Shown here one piece after another: positions 26,276 through 35,333 of a stretch of DNA of 64,000 bases. The position numbers and the translations under genes are program-made. How positions within the stretch are numbered: the stretch's first letter is position 1; each line of letters begins with the position of its first letter. Below the pieces are notes generated by a model. It did not search any database. It was not told where the DNA came from and saw only the letters and a list, made by a program, of their open reading frames with translations. Origin of the DNA: Mesorhizobium sp. AR10 (GTDB taxonomy: Bacteria; Pseudomonadota; Alphaproteobacteria; Rhizobiales; Rhizobiaceae); the NCBI RefSeq assembly GCF_024746795.1, contig NZ_CP080524.1, forward strand, positions 992,001-1,056,000, in the 5' to 3' direction.

Positions 26276-26706
26276 TGTGGAAAAGTGGGGACGGGCAGCG
26301 ATGCCCTCCCTCCCTTCGTCATCCTAGGGCGGAGCAAGGAGCGAAGCGACGCGGCGCAGACCCTAGGATCCATGCCGTGACAGTGGCGCAGTGCTCCGGC
26401 CGTGCAAGAAACCGCGCGCCACCAACCCGTTCCACGAAAGAGCTCAAACCACTCCGGATTGGCCTTTTCGATTGCCTCGATCTTCCATTGCCGCGGCCAG
26501 CGCTTCAATGACTTCTCGCGCTGGATGGCATCGGTGATGTCGAAATATTCCTCGTACCAGACCAGCCGCTGTACATTGTAGCGACTGGTGAAACGTGAGC
26601 CCTGGCCGGCCTTGTGCTCCGGCATTCGACGGCCGAGATCGTTGGTGACGCCGATATAGATCGTGCCACGCTTCTGGCTTGCGGTCATATAGACGTAGCC
26701 GGTCAT
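26179..26706 (-). CDS. GIY-YIG nuclease-domain protein, inside REP-D pair
   Basis: From ATG 26706, MTGYVYMTAS then GTIYIGVTNDLGRR is the GIY-YIG signature (here VYM...YIG), followed by the catalytic arginine and EKSLKRWPRQWKIEAIEK, as in the small UvrC/YhbQ-like family (usual length about 90-100). The domain ends near residue 95 (FRGTGW). The open frame then reads on through the left REP-D arm (visible as HGMDPRVCAASLRSL) and into the antisense of msrA, ending at 26179; this tail is probably a result of a lost stop codon and not a domain. An alternative start is 26763. Single-domain GIY-YIG proteins of this type have no settled function. Confidence 0.8.
   Translation of the reverse strand: MTGYVYMTASQKRGTIYIGVTNDLGRRMPEHKAGQGSRFTSRYNVQRLVWYEEYFDITDAIQREKSLKRWPRQWKIEAIEKANPEWFELFRGTGWWRAVSCTAGALRHCHGMDPRVCAASLRSLLRPRMTKGGRASLPVPTFPHQLLFAASTSTGLSLYSVGNSCFKFATLGRSL
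26314..26381. repeat. REP-D left arm (68 bp)
   Basis: A 68-bp sequence whose exact inverse is at 26776-26843. It contains two CCTAGG-type sixmers near both ends (ATCCTAGGGC and ACCCTAGGATC) and CGGCGCAGA. By eye all 68 positions match the other arm. The pair brackets the GIY-YIG gene. Confidence 0.9.
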
Positions 26707-26775
26707 GGGTTCAGTGGTAGCGAGCGTAGGTGAGCGTACAAGCGTAATTCTGATCCGTTGCATTCTAGGGCAAAT

Positions 26776-26843
26776 GTCACGGCATGGATCCTAGGGTCTG
26801 CGCCGCGTCGCTTCGCTCCTTGCTCCGCCCTAGGATGACGAAG
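26776..26843. repeat. REP-D right arm, perfect inverse of left arm
   Basis: Exact inverted copy of 26314-26381. It lies between the GIY-YIG start and the 3' end of cydB. The absence of mismatches suggests recent formation or active gene conversion. Confidence 0.9.
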
Positions 26844-26880
26844 GCACGGTAGCTGCCGCCACTTTCACCCCCGCCATCCC

Positions 26881-27885
26881 TCAATCATACGTCAAATCCG
26901 TCGCCTTGCCGCCGAAGACGCGGTAGGCATAGAACGAATAGAAGATGATGACCGGCAGCACGACGACCGTGCCGGCCAGGATGATGGCGAGGCTTTCGGG
27001 CGCTGCGGCGGCCTGCCAGATGGTCAGCTTGTCGGGCACGACGAAGGGGTAGAACGACCAGGCCAGGCCGGCAAAGCCGAGCGTGAAGATGGCGGCCAGC
27101 GTCAGGAACGGCGTCAGCGCGCCACGATCGTTCGGCTTCGGCAGATGGAAGGTCTGCCGCCACAGCCAGGCGAACAGCACCGCCGACAGGATCGGCAGCG
27201 GCGACAGATAGAGCATTTCAGGCCAGAGGAACCATTTGTCGAAGATGCGCGGGCTGGCAAAGGGCGTGGCCAGCGAGACGGCCGCCATGCCGAGTGCAGC
27301 CACCACCAGCGCCGTGCGCAGCCAAAGCACCGCCTTCTTCTGCAATTCGCCTTCGGTCTTGTAGATGACCCAGGCCGCGCCCATCGCCGCATAGGCCGCG
27401 GCAAGGCAGAACGCCACCAGCGCGCCGAAGGCCATGCCGCCCAGTCCGACATCAAGGCCGAGCACATAGACGCCGAGCATATAGCCCTGCGCCAGGGAGG
27501 CGATGATCGAACCGAGGAAGAAGATGCGGTTCCAGCGGTGCTTCTTGCCGGCCGGCACCTTGGCGCGAAAATCGAAGGCGACGCCGCGCAGGATGAGCCC
27601 GACCAAAAGCACGAAGACCGGAATGTAGAGCGCGGTGAGGATGGTGCCGTGTGCCTGCGGGAAGGCGACCAGCAGCAGACCGACAGCCAGCACCAGCCAG
27701 GTCTCGTTGGCGTCCCAGAACGGACCGATGGCCGCGATCATCGTATCCTGCTCGGCATCGTCGGCGAAAGAAAACAGGATGCCGATGCCGAGGTCGAAGC
27801 CGTCCAGCACAACGTAGATCAGGATGGCGAGGCCCATCAGGCCGGCGAAGATCAGGGGGAGCAAGGTCGGCCAGTCGAGGGTCAT
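26881..27885 (-). CDS. cydB: cytochrome bd ubiquinol oxidase subunit II
   Basis: A 334-residue membrane protein with about eight to nine helices. It starts with the family pattern ILIYVVLDGFDLGIGIL, and has GPFWDANETWLV and an ILRGVAFDFR motif. Subunit II of the bd-type (cyanide-insensitive CIO branch) quinol oxidase, in the inner membrane. It begins about 10 bases after cydA, so the two are one operon. No cydX or cydCD genes are seen here. Confidence 0.96.
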   Translation of the reverse strand: MTLDWPTLLPLIFAGLMGLAILIYVVLDGFDLGIGILFSFADDAEQDTMIAAIGPFWDANETWLVLAVGLLLVAFPQAHGTILTALYIPVFVLLVGLILRGVAFDFRAKVPAGKKHRWNRIFFLGSIIASLAQGYMLGVYVLGLDVGLGGMAFGALVAFCLAAAYAAMGAAWVIYKTEGELQKKAVLWLRTALVVAALGMAAVSLATPFASPRIFDKWFLWPEMLYLSPLPILSAVLFAWLWRQTFHLPKPNDRGALTPFLTLAAIFTLGFAGLAWSFYPFVVPDKLTIWQAAAAPESLAIILAGTVVVLPVIIFYSFYAYRVFGGKATDLTYD

Positions 27886-27895
27886 TGCCAGTCTC

Positions 27896-29254
27896 CTACT
27901 TGGCCGCCGGTTGCGACAGCGCTGCGTTCATCACGCCGGGCAGAGGCGAGATGTCACCCTCCTTGGCCGCCTTCAGCGCCAGATGCACCAGCACACCGAG
28001 ATAGGCGATCAGAAGCAACAGATAGAGGATGAGATAGACGGCAAGCGTGAACGCGACATGGCTGCCGGCGACCGGGCCGACGGCATCGGCGGTCTTCAGC
28101 ACGCCGGTGACCAGCCAGGGCTGGCGGCCGATCTCGGTGGTGTACCAGCCGGCAAGCGTCGCCAGCCAGCCGGACAGCGCCATCGGCACCATCAGCAGCG
28201 CCAACGGTTTTGGCAGGCTGTGGCGGCGCTTGAGGAAAAAGGTCGCCGACCACGAGACGATGAGCATCAGAATGCCGGTGCCGACCATGATGCGAAAGCC
28301 CCAGAACACCGGGAAGACCGGCGGGTGGTTGCCGAGATAATCGTTCAGCCCCGGCACGATGCCATCGGTGCTGTGTCGCAGCACGAGGCTGGCGCCGTCG
28401 GGGATGGCGAGCTCAAACCTGTTTTCCCTCGCCGCCTCGTCGGGAAGCGCGAAGAGGACCAGCGGCACGTGCGGGCCGGTGTTCCAGTTGGCCTCCATGG
28501 CGGCGATCTTCTGCGGCTGATGCTCCAGCGTGTTGAGGCCGTGCTGGTCGCCGGCAAAGATCTGGATCGGGATCAGGATCGCGGCGGTGAAGACGCCGGT
28601 GCGCAGCGCCTTCCACATCGATTCCGAGCGGTCGCCGGTGAGATAGCGCAGCGCCGAGAGGCCGGCGATCAGGAAGGAGACGGTCAGACCGGAGGCAAGC
28701 AGCATATGGACGAGCCGGTAGGGCATGGACGGGTTGAAGACGATCGCCCACCAGTCGACGGCGTGCGCCACGCCGTCGCGCATCTCGAAGCCGGCCGGTG
28801 TCTGCATCCACGAGTTCAACGCGATGATCCAGAAGGCGGAGACGGTGGTGCCGCCGGCGACCAGCACGGTCGCCAGCGTGTGGATGCGGTTGGAGACGCG
28901 GCGGAAACCGAACAGCATGATGCCGAGGAAGGCCGCCTCGAGGAAGAAGGCGGTGAGGATCTCGTAGGCAAGCAGCGGCCCGGCAATGTTGCCGACCTTC
29001 TGCATATAGCCTGGCCAGTTGGTGCCGAACTGGAAGCTCATGGTGACGCCGGTAACCACGCCCATGGCAAACGACAGTGCGAACACCTTCACCCAGGTGA
29101 AATAGGCGCGCATCCAGGCGGAGTCGCCGGTCGCGTTGTAACGCAGCTTGAAGAACAGCAGCACCCAGCCAAGCGCAATGGTGATGGTTGGAAACAGTAT
29201 GTGGAACGAGATGTTCGCGCCGAACTGGATGCGCGACAGGATGAGCGGGTCCAT
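27896..29254 (-). CDS. cydA: cytochrome bd ubiquinol oxidase subunit I
   Basis: A 452-residue protein. FGANISFHILFP holds the high-spin heme b595 ligand His18; MGVVTGVTMSFQFGTNW and GGTTVSAFWIIALNSWMQTP are signature blocks; GRQPW is present near residue 390. The length and short Q-loop suggest the cyanide-insensitive (CioA) type. It reduces oxygen to water with quinol and works at low oxygen. I see no FNR/FixK-like TTGAT-N4-ATCAA box upstream in 29255-29486. Confidence 0.96.
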   Translation of the reverse strand: MDPLILSRIQFGANISFHILFPTITIALGWVLLFFKLRYNATGDSAWMRAYFTWVKVFALSFAMGVVTGVTMSFQFGTNWPGYMQKVGNIAGPLLAYEILTAFFLEAAFLGIMLFGFRRVSNRIHTLATVLVAGGTTVSAFWIIALNSWMQTPAGFEMRDGVAHAVDWWAIVFNPSMPYRLVHMLLASGLTVSFLIAGLSALRYLTGDRSESMWKALRTGVFTAAILIPIQIFAGDQHGLNTLEHQPQKIAAMEANWNTGPHVPLVLFALPDEAARENRFELAIPDGASLVLRHSTDGIVPGLNDYLGNHPPVFPVFWGFRIMVGTGILMLIVSWSATFFLKRRHSLPKPLALLMVPMALSGWLATLAGWYTTEIGRQPWLVTGVLKTADAVGPVAGSHVAFTLAVYLILYLLLLIAYLGVLVHLALKAAKEGDISPLPGVMNAALSQPAAK

Positions 29255-29486
29255 AGCGGGCTCCGGCTGCTGCTATGTCTTAGACAATAAGGCCGAAGCC
29301 CGGTCCGGTCAAAGCGGCGTGGGGTCACGCGGGGCGCGTTGTCGCAGCACATCGTGGCAAAGCGTCAGCTATCGGGTGGCAGCGTTTGTCCAGAACTGTC
29401 AGGAGCGGCATTGACTTCCGGTTGCGCGCACCGACATTCAGCGCATTACCTCAACCTCCCTCCTTTTGAAGCAGCCGTTTTCAGCC

Positions 29487-30413
29487 ATGCCATCCATCAT
29501 TTCCATTTCCGGGGTCACCAAGACCTATGCCACCGGCTTCAAGGCGCTCAAGGAAATCAACCTCGACATCGAGCGTGGCGAGATCTTTGCGCTGCTCGGG
29601 CCGAACGGCGCCGGCAAGACGACGCTGATCTCGATCGTCTGCGGCATCGTCAACCGCTCGTCGGGCACGGTGACCGTCGACGGCCACGACATCGGCAAGG
29701 ACTATCGCGCCGCGCGCAGCCTGATCGGGCTGGTGCCGCAGGAGCTGACCATCGACGCCTTCGAGAGCGTGTGGACGACCGTCAGCTACAGCCGCGGCCT
29801 GTTCGGCAAGCCGGCTAACCCGGCTTTCGTCGAGAAGGTGCTGCGGGATCTGTCGCTATGGGACAAGAAGGACGCCAAGGCGATCACGCTGTCCGGCGGC
29901 ATGAAACGCCGGCTGATGATCGCCAAGGCGCTGTCGCACGAGCCAAGGGTGCTGTTCCTCGACGAACCGACCGCCGGCGTCGACGTCGAACTGCGCCAGG
30001 ACATGTGGGAGATGGTGCGCCAGCTGCGCGAGGACGGCGTCACCATCATCCTGACCACGCACTATATCGAGGAGGCCGAGGCGATGGCCGACCGCGTCGG
30101 CGTCATCAACGGCGGCGAGATCATCCTGGTCGAGGACAAGGCCGAACTGATGCGCAAGCTCGGCCGCAAGCGGCTGGTGGTGGAACTGCGCAGCTCGCTC
30201 ACCGCCGTTCCGGAGAATTTTTCGCGTTATGCGCTGGAACTTTCGCCGGACGGCGATCAGCTGACCTACACCTATGACAACCAGAGTGACCGGCCGGGTG
30301 TCGCCTCGCTGCTGCGCGACCTCGAGGCTGCCGGCATCCAGTTCCGCGACATCGACACGCAAAACAGCTCGCTCGAGGAGATCTTCGTCAATCTGGTGAG
30401 GAGAGAGCCATGA
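29487..30413 (+). CDS. ABC-2 type exporter, ATP-binding subunit
   Basis: A 308-residue single-NBD protein. Walker [10 protein letters not shown], signature LSGGMKRR (the family LSGG), Walker [11 protein letters not shown] and the switch His in [11 protein letters not shown] are all present. The C-terminal ~90 residues form the regulatory extension typical of DrrA/NodI-like exporters. ATG 29487 is chosen; a TTG at 29466 is also in frame. It overlaps the permease gene by four bases. Substrate unknown. Confidence 0.92.
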   Translation: MPSIISISGVTKTYATGFKALKEINLDIERGEIFALLGPNGAGKTTLISIVCGIVNRSSGTVTVDGHDIGKDYRAARSLIGLVPQELTIDAFESVWTTVSYSRGLFGKPANPAFVEKVLRDLSLWDKKDAKAITLSGGMKRRLMIAKALSHEPRVLFLDEPTAGVDVELRQDMWEMVRQLREDGVTIILTTHYIEEAEAMADRVGVINGGEIILVEDKAELMRKLGRKRLVVELRSSLTAVPENFSRYALELSPDGDQLTYTYDNQSDRPGVASLLRDLEAAGIQFRDIDTQNSSLEEIFVNLVRREP

Positions 30414-31171
30414 ACCTGCGCGCAGTCTGGGCAATCTACCGGGTTGAGATGGCGCGCGCCTTGCGCACCGTGCTTCAGAGCATCGTCTCGCCGGTGATTT
30501 CGACATCGCTTTATTTCGTCGTTTTCGGCTCGGCCATCGGCTCGCGCATCACCGAGATCGACGGCATCAGCTACGGCGCCTTCATCGTGCCGGGGCTGAT
30601 TATGCTGTCGCTGCTGACGCAGTCGATCTCCAACGCCTCCTTCGCCATCTATTTCCCGAAATTCGTCGGCTCGATCTACGAACTCTTGTCGGCGCCGGTG
30701 TCCTATCTGGAGATCGTCATTGCCTATGTCGGCGGTGCGGCAACCAAGTCGATCATCCTCGGGCTGATCATCCTGGCGACGGCCTCGCTTTTCGTGCCGC
30801 TGACCATCCTGCATCCGTTCTGGATGCTGGCCTTCCTGGTGCTGACGGCGGTGACCTTCAGCCTGTTCGGCTTCATCATCGGCATCTGGGCGAAGAGCTT
30901 CGAGCAGCTGCAGCTGGTGCCGTTGCTGATCATCACGCCGCTGACCTTCCTTGGCGGCAGCTTCTATTCGATCAACATGCTGCCCGAATTCTGGCGCACG
31001 GTGACGCTGTTCAACCCGGTCGTCTACCTGATCAGCGGGTTTCGCTGGAGCTTTTACGGCAAGTCCGATGTTTCGATCAGCGTCAGCCTCGGCATGACCG
31101 TCGCCTTTCTGGCTATTTGCGTGGCGATCGTGGCGTGGATTTTCAAAACCGGCTACCGGCTGCGCAACTGA
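30410..31171 (+). CDS. ABC-2 type exporter, permease subunit
   Basis: A 253-residue protein with six hydrophobic helices, similar to the NodJ/DrrB/YadH group: it has the GxxxxSRxxExDG-type start ([13 protein letters not shown]), [14 protein letters not shown] and [16 protein letters not shown]. Four-base overlap (ATGA) with the ATPase gene. With it forms a two-gene exporter, perhaps for a hydrophobic molecule or a polysaccharide. Confidence 0.93.
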   Translation: MNLRAVWAIYRVEMARALRTVLQSIVSPVISTSLYFVVFGSAIGSRITEIDGISYGAFIVPGLIMLSLLTQSISNASFAIYFPKFVGSIYELLSAPVSYLEIVIAYVGGAATKSIILGLIILATASLFVPLTILHPFWMLAFLVLTAVTFSLFGFIIGIWAKSFEQLQLVPLLIITPLTFLGGSFYSINMLPEFWRTVTLFNPVVYLISGFRWSFYGKSDVSISVSLGMTVAFLAICVAIVAWIFKTGYRLRN

Positions 31172-31183
31172 CGGGCGAAAGCT

Positions 31184-32221
31184 TCAGACAGCCTTGACCA
31201 AGCGAATCAGACCCAGCATCTCGAGGAACGTGCCCCTGCGGAAGGCGATATAGGTCGGCTCCTCGACACCATGGAAGCGGCGCTTGAATGCCGCCTGGCC
31301 CTGCAGGTTGAACCTGCGGCGATTGACCCATGGCGACTCATAGGTGCGTTGGAAGGTACTGCGCCAGAAGCAGCTCTCGGGAAATCCGCTCGGCCCGATG
31401 TCGAGCATCGGCGACAGGCCGAGGGTGACGACCGACATGCCTTGCTCGCGGAAGCGGTCGACGGCGAATTTGGTCAGGCCGATCTCGGCATGCGGCGGGG
31501 CATCGATATGCTTGCGCTTGAAGGCGGTGGTGTAGCCGATCACCTTGCCGTCTCTGAACAGCGGATCGAAGTCTAGCAGGGCGACGAGATCTCCCCCGGG
31601 ACCGTGCAGGACGAAGCGGCGCATGTCGACGCCAAGATGCTCGGCGAAGGGGCGGTTGAGGAAGGCCATTTCCCAACGCTTGACGATGCGGTCACCGCGC
31701 CAGTTCTCGGAAAGCCTGGCAATCTCGTCGAGGAAGATCGTGCGGGTGTCCTCGGCCAGGGAAAACCCCTTCTTCAGCAGCCAGCGCTCGGAATAGCGGA
31801 CGGTTTCGTTGCGCTTTCCGGAAAAATCATGGGCGGGCAAGACCAGTCGCGTGTCCACGCCGAGTCGGTTGACCTGGTACCCAAGCCCGGCCAATACGCG
31901 TGCTGTCTGTTCGCCGATCTGCACGAACCAGGGGCTGCCGGCGGCCTCGACAAAGCGTCTGATGTAGTCGGGCCGATCAGGCGGATGGACCACCGGGTCG
32001 CCGAGCGCGAAATGGTACTTCAACTTGGTGCCGAAGGCGATGTAGCCGTCAGCGTCACCGAAGTAAGACAGCTTTTGCTGGGCGGCGGTCGAGTAGGCGA
32101 GGGAAAAGTCGCCGTGCCGACGCACCAGCGCCAAGCGCTCGACATGCGTCAATTCCTGCCGCGGAACATTGGGCGCGGCGCCCTCGAGCAGCTGGTCGAA
32201 ATAGATGCGCAAGGAGGGCAT
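31184..32221 (-). CDS. DUF2156 (MprF C-terminal-like) protein
   Basis: A 345-residue protein corresponding to the LPG_synthase_C / DUF2156 domain, related to the cytoplasmic catalytic part of phosphatidylglycerol lysyltransferase MprF (GNAT fold). Features: GDFSLAYSTAAQQKLSYFGD near residue 35, FAVDRFREQGM, SWVNRRRFNLQGQ-like end (WVNRRRFNLQGQ). There are no membrane helices, unlike full MprF, so the substrate may be different. ATG 32221 has GGAAG 7 bases upstream. Convergent with the ABC permease gene by a 12-base gap. Confidence 0.82.
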   Translation of the reverse strand: MPSLRIYFDQLLEGAAPNVPRQELTHVERLALVRRHGDFSLAYSTAAQQKLSYFGDADGYIAFGTKLKYHFALGDPVVHPPDRPDYIRRFVEAAGSPWFVQIGEQTARVLAGLGYQVNRLGVDTRLVLPAHDFSGKRNETVRYSERWLLKKGFSLAEDTRTIFLDEIARLSENWRGDRIVKRWEMAFLNRPFAEHLGVDMRRFVLHGPGGDLVALLDFDPLFRDGKVIGYTTAFKRKHIDAPPHAEIGLTKFAVDRFREQGMSVVTLGLSPMLDIGPSGFPESCFWRSTFQRTYESPWVNRRRFNLQGQAAFKRRFHGVEEPTYIAFRRGTFLEMLGLIRLVKAV

Positions 32222-32404
32222 GGTCGAACTTCCGCGTGCCGACAAACAGGAGGCCCCCAAGCCCACGAGCGCCCCGAATCAATCGCATTGACGCGACCTG
32301 ATTATCGATCATATCGCGCAAGTGCCATATAGAGTGCAATCGGCGCCGCGCTATTGCCCCGTCGCGAAAGTATCCCAAGTCTGCTCCCATCGGCGCTGAA
32401 GGCA

Positions 32405-32629
32405 TCAGGCCGATTTCGGTTCGAGACGACGGAAACCGACGGCTTCCATCAGCATATCCTCTTCGACCATGCCGGCATTGTGCAAGGCGAACAGGGTCAG
32501 GGCGAGTTCGCGCGCCTCAGTCGAATCTGGGTGCGCCTCGCGTTGGCGGCAGGCTTCATCGAACACGCGCTGCAACATGGCAACGTCGGCAGGTTTGAGC
32601 AGGCCACGGTCATAAACGGATTTTGGCAT
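32405..32629 (-). CDS. small conserved hypothetical protein, 74 aa
   Basis: Starts MPKSVYDRGLLKPADVAML after AGGAG. Helical, soluble, with acidic C-terminal half (MVEEDMLMEAVGFRRLEP). Not recognised. Good codon use and ribosome site support it as real. It sits alone between the DUF2156 gene and phoX. Confidence 0.68.
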   Translation of the reverse strand: MPKSVYDRGLLKPADVAMLQRVFDEACRQREAHPDSTEARELALTLFALHNAGMVEEDMLMEAVGFRRLEPKSA

Positions 32630-32770
32630 GGCGGTCTCCTGATGATGACCTAGGGCGCCATGTTTAAATTGCCAATCTTTCCCGAGGCTTGAATGGTTTC
32701 AGCGCAAAAAGGAGGGCTTCGGAAAGCCGAAATCCCTCCTTCGGACTGCCAATTCGGCACCCCGCCCGTG

Positions 32771-34774
32771 TCAGACCGCGATCTTGCCGCCACCCTGTCT
32801 GGTGATGGCGACGACCGCCGGCCGTACCGGCATGTCCGGCTTGAAGTCGGGCCAGCGGGTCGACAGATCCTCATAATAGGAGGGACGGCCAAAGGCCTCC
32901 CAGTCTTCGCCACCATCGCCCGGATGCTGGACGGCGACGAAAGCGGTCTGATCGTCCGGCGTGAACAGCGGGCCGCACATCTCGGCGCCGATCGGCACGC
33001 GGAAGAACAGCTTTGAGGTAGCCCGCGCGGCCCCTTCCGTGTCGACCGCCCACAGGCCGTCGGTGCGGCCGGCGGCCTTCGGCCCCAGGCCGTCAGTGGC
33101 GACCCACAGGCGGCCGGCCGAATCGAGGGCGCAACTGTCCGGCATGCCGAACCAGCCATTGGCGGTGGTTGCGGTCGAGAAGGTGGCGCCGACTTCGGCC
33201 ACTGCGGGATCGCCGCATTTCAGCAGCACTTCCCACTTGCCCTTGGCGGCGGCAAAGTCGCCACCGTCCTCTGATATCTCGATGATGTGGCCAAAGGCGT
33301 TTTCGGCACGCGGGTTGGCGGCGTCGACCTGATCGGCCTTGCGCTTCGAATTGTTGGTCAGCATGACATAGACCTTGCCGTTGGCGGCGTTGGGCTGGAT
33401 GTCTTCGGGGCGGTCCATCTTGGTGGCGCCGAGCAAGTCGGCGGCACGGCGCGTCTCGATCAGCACGTCGGCCTGGCTGGCAAAACCATTCTCGGTCGTC
33501 AACGGACCTTGGCCAAAGACGATCGGCAGCCATTCGATGGAGCCGTCCTCGGCGAATTGGGCGACATGCAGCGTGCCATCGTCGAGCAGGTCCATGTTGG
33601 CGGCGCGGTCGTTCGGGTTGAACGTGCCCGTGGTGACGAATTTGTAGACATAGTCGAAGCGTTCGTCGTCACCGAGATAGAAGACGACATGGCCGTCCTT
33701 GGCGACGATCGATTCGGCGCCCTCATGCTTGAAGCGGCCCATGGCGGTGCGCTTCCGCGGCATCGAGGTCGGATCGTTGACGTCGACCTCGACGATCCAG
33801 CCAAAGCGATTGGCCTCGTTCGGCTCCTTGGCGAGATCGAAACGGTCGTAATGCGCGCCCCACTCATAGGCGCCCTCCGGGATGCCGAGGCGCTTGTAGT
33901 TGGCGGCTTCCTTGTGGTCGGCCGGCAGTTCACCGGAGAAGTAGCCGTGGATGTTTTCCTCCGCCATGACATAGGTGCCCCAGGGCGTGACGCCGCCGGC
34001 GCAGTTGTTGATGGTGCCGATGACCTTGGTGCCGGACGGGTCAGCATTGGTCTTGACGCGGTCGTGGCCGGCGACAGGGCCGGACAGCGCCATTTCGGTG
34101 TTGGAGGTGATGCGGCGGTTGAGCTTGCCGTCGCGCACGACCTGCCATTTGCCTGATACCTTGCGGATCTCGACGATGGTGCCGCCATGCGCTGCCATCT
34201 CGACATCGACCTGTTCCTTGCTGAGCGGTGCCACTTCGAGCGCCTCGCTGCCGTCCTTTTCGACGATCCTGACGATGCCCGGAAACATCAGATGCGGGTT
34301 GGTATATTCGTGGTTGACCACCAGCAGACCGTGCTCGGCCGAGCCGTCGATCGGGATATAGCCGACATAATCATTGTTGTAGCCGAACTGCTTTGCTTGT
34401 GCCTCCGCCGACTGTTTTGTCGGATCGAAGTCCGGCGAGTCGGCAAACAACGGATCGCCCCAGCGCAGCAGCACGTCGGCGTCGTAGCCCGGTGCGACGT
34501 GATGCGTGTCGTCGATGCCAGCTTCAAGTTCGTCGAAGGAGAAGGCCGAACCCTCGGCGGCGCGGGCGTTGTCGGCGGCGACCAGAGCCAGCGGGCTGAC
34601 GGTGGCGGCGATGACCGAGACGGCCAGCGAACCTTTCAGGAAACCGCGGCGCGAGAACCGTGCGGCGATGATCTCGCCCATGGTGCGGTTGTCGGTGGCA
34701 TTGGCGCCTGGCCCATCGCTTTCCTCGAGCAGGCTGGTGCGGAAATGAGTGTCTGGGGAATGATGTCCGGTCAT
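32771..34774 (-). CDS. phoX: PhoX-family alkaline phosphatase, Tat-exported
   Basis: A 667-residue protein. A twin-arginine signal is seen at SRRGFLKG (residues 41-48) preceding a hydrophobic stretch, with cleavage after ADNARAAE. The PhoX/DUF839 beta-propeller follows, with WGDPLF, NHEYTNPH, NCAGGVTPWGTY and a final AVQHPGDGG. PhoX is a calcium/iron-dependent phosphomonoesterase in the periplasm, often under PhoB control. ATG 34774 was chosen for the complete signal peptide. A possible Pho box is upstream at 34841-34858. Confidence 0.93.
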   Translation of the reverse strand: MTGHHSPDTHFRTSLLEESDGPGANATDNRTMGEIIAARFSRRGFLKGSLAVSVIAATVSPLALVAADNARAAEGSAFSFDELEAGIDDTHHVAPGYDADVLLRWGDPLFADSPDFDPTKQSAEAQAKQFGYNNDYVGYIPIDGSAEHGLLVVNHEYTNPHLMFPGIVRIVEKDGSEALEVAPLSKEQVDVEMAAHGGTIVEIRKVSGKWQVVRDGKLNRRITSNTEMALSGPVAGHDRVKTNADPSGTKVIGTINNCAGGVTPWGTYVMAEENIHGYFSGELPADHKEAANYKRLGIPEGAYEWGAHYDRFDLAKEPNEANRFGWIVEVDVNDPTSMPRKRTAMGRFKHEGAESIVAKDGHVVFYLGDDERFDYVYKFVTTGTFNPNDRAANMDLLDDGTLHVAQFAEDGSIEWLPIVFGQGPLTTENGFASQADVLIETRRAADLLGATKMDRPEDIQPNAANGKVYVMLTNNSKRKADQVDAANPRAENAFGHIIEISEDGGDFAAAKGKWEVLLKCGDPAVAEVGATFSTATTANGWFGMPDSCALDSAGRLWVATDGLGPKAAGRTDGLWAVDTEGAARATSKLFFRVPIGAEMCGPLFTPDDQTAFVAVQHPGDGGEDWEAFGRPSYYEDLSTRWPDFKPDMPVRPAVVAITRQGGGKIAV

Positions 34775-34840
34775 GGGCTTGCCTCTGGCTTCGTGGGATG
34801 GCTGGAGCATGTTGCCTGACCGACCGCGTAAAGCCGGCGG

Positions 34841-34858
34841 ATCACAGCTTGATGACGA
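34841..34858 (-). promoter_or_regulatory. candidate Pho box upstream of phoX
   Basis: On the minus strand TCGTCAT, four bases, then CTGTGAT: two sevenmers with 11-bp periodicity, matching the CTGTCAT direct repeat at 5 of 7 and 6 of 7 positions. It is about 70 bases from the phoX start. Weak by itself but fits the gene. Confidence 0.4.
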
Positions 34859-34963
34859 AGCCAGCCAATTTCCACACTGATTTGATGCCGGCGATCGGCC
34901 CGGCTTGACCACGACCGGCGCTTCGGAAACAACGTCTGCGAAACGCGCGGCGAAGGCCGCATC

Positions 34964-35317
34964 ATGAGGGGCAAGAAATTGAGTTTCTGGGGACTGGTGC
35001 AGCTCGGCATTTCGACGGTGATCTTTCTGCTGGCAGCGACGGCGGCGAAGCAATGGGGGCTGTCGCCAAGCCTCGGCAAGATCGTTCTGACACTGGCGCT
35101 GTATTCGCTGGGCAATCTGGTCATGCTGCGGTTGATCCGGGAATTCGGCATGTCGGTGTCGTTCAGCCTATCGGCGGTCATCCAGCTTGTATCGGTGAAT
35201 GTGGTGGCGCTGGTCTTTTTCGGCGAGCGCGTCAATGCCTTGCAGGCGACCGGTATCGTGCTCGCGATCGGGGCGGTGGCGCTGATCACGCTCGGGCCCT
35301 ATCTGCAAGGTCGATGA
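34964..35317 (+). CDS. small four-helix membrane protein, SMR/EmrE-like
   Basis: A 117-residue protein of four hydrophobic helices. Blocks such as FSLSAVIQLVSVNVVALVFFGERV and ATGIVLAIGAVALITLGP resemble the half-DMT small transporter proteins (EmrE/ArnE type). The Glu expected in helix 1 of true EmrE is absent, so drug export is uncertain. GAAGG precedes the ATG. PAP2 gene follows after 16 bases, suggesting an operon. Confidence 0.78.
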   Translation: MRGKKLSFWGLVQLGISTVIFLLAATAAKQWGLSPSLGKIVLTLALYSLGNLVMLRLIREFGMSVSFSLSAVIQLVSVNVVALVFFGERVNALQATGIVLAIGAVALITLGPYLQGR

Positions 35318-35333
35318 TGCGACGGTCTGCCTG

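Noticed and set aside
26179..26420. Repeat-encoded tail of the GIY-YIG frame as a functional domain
   Set aside because: The text is a translation of the REP-D arm plus antisense msrA.
29255..29486. FNR/FixK box in front of cydAB
   Set aside because: No TTGAT-N4-ATCAA-like sequence seen.
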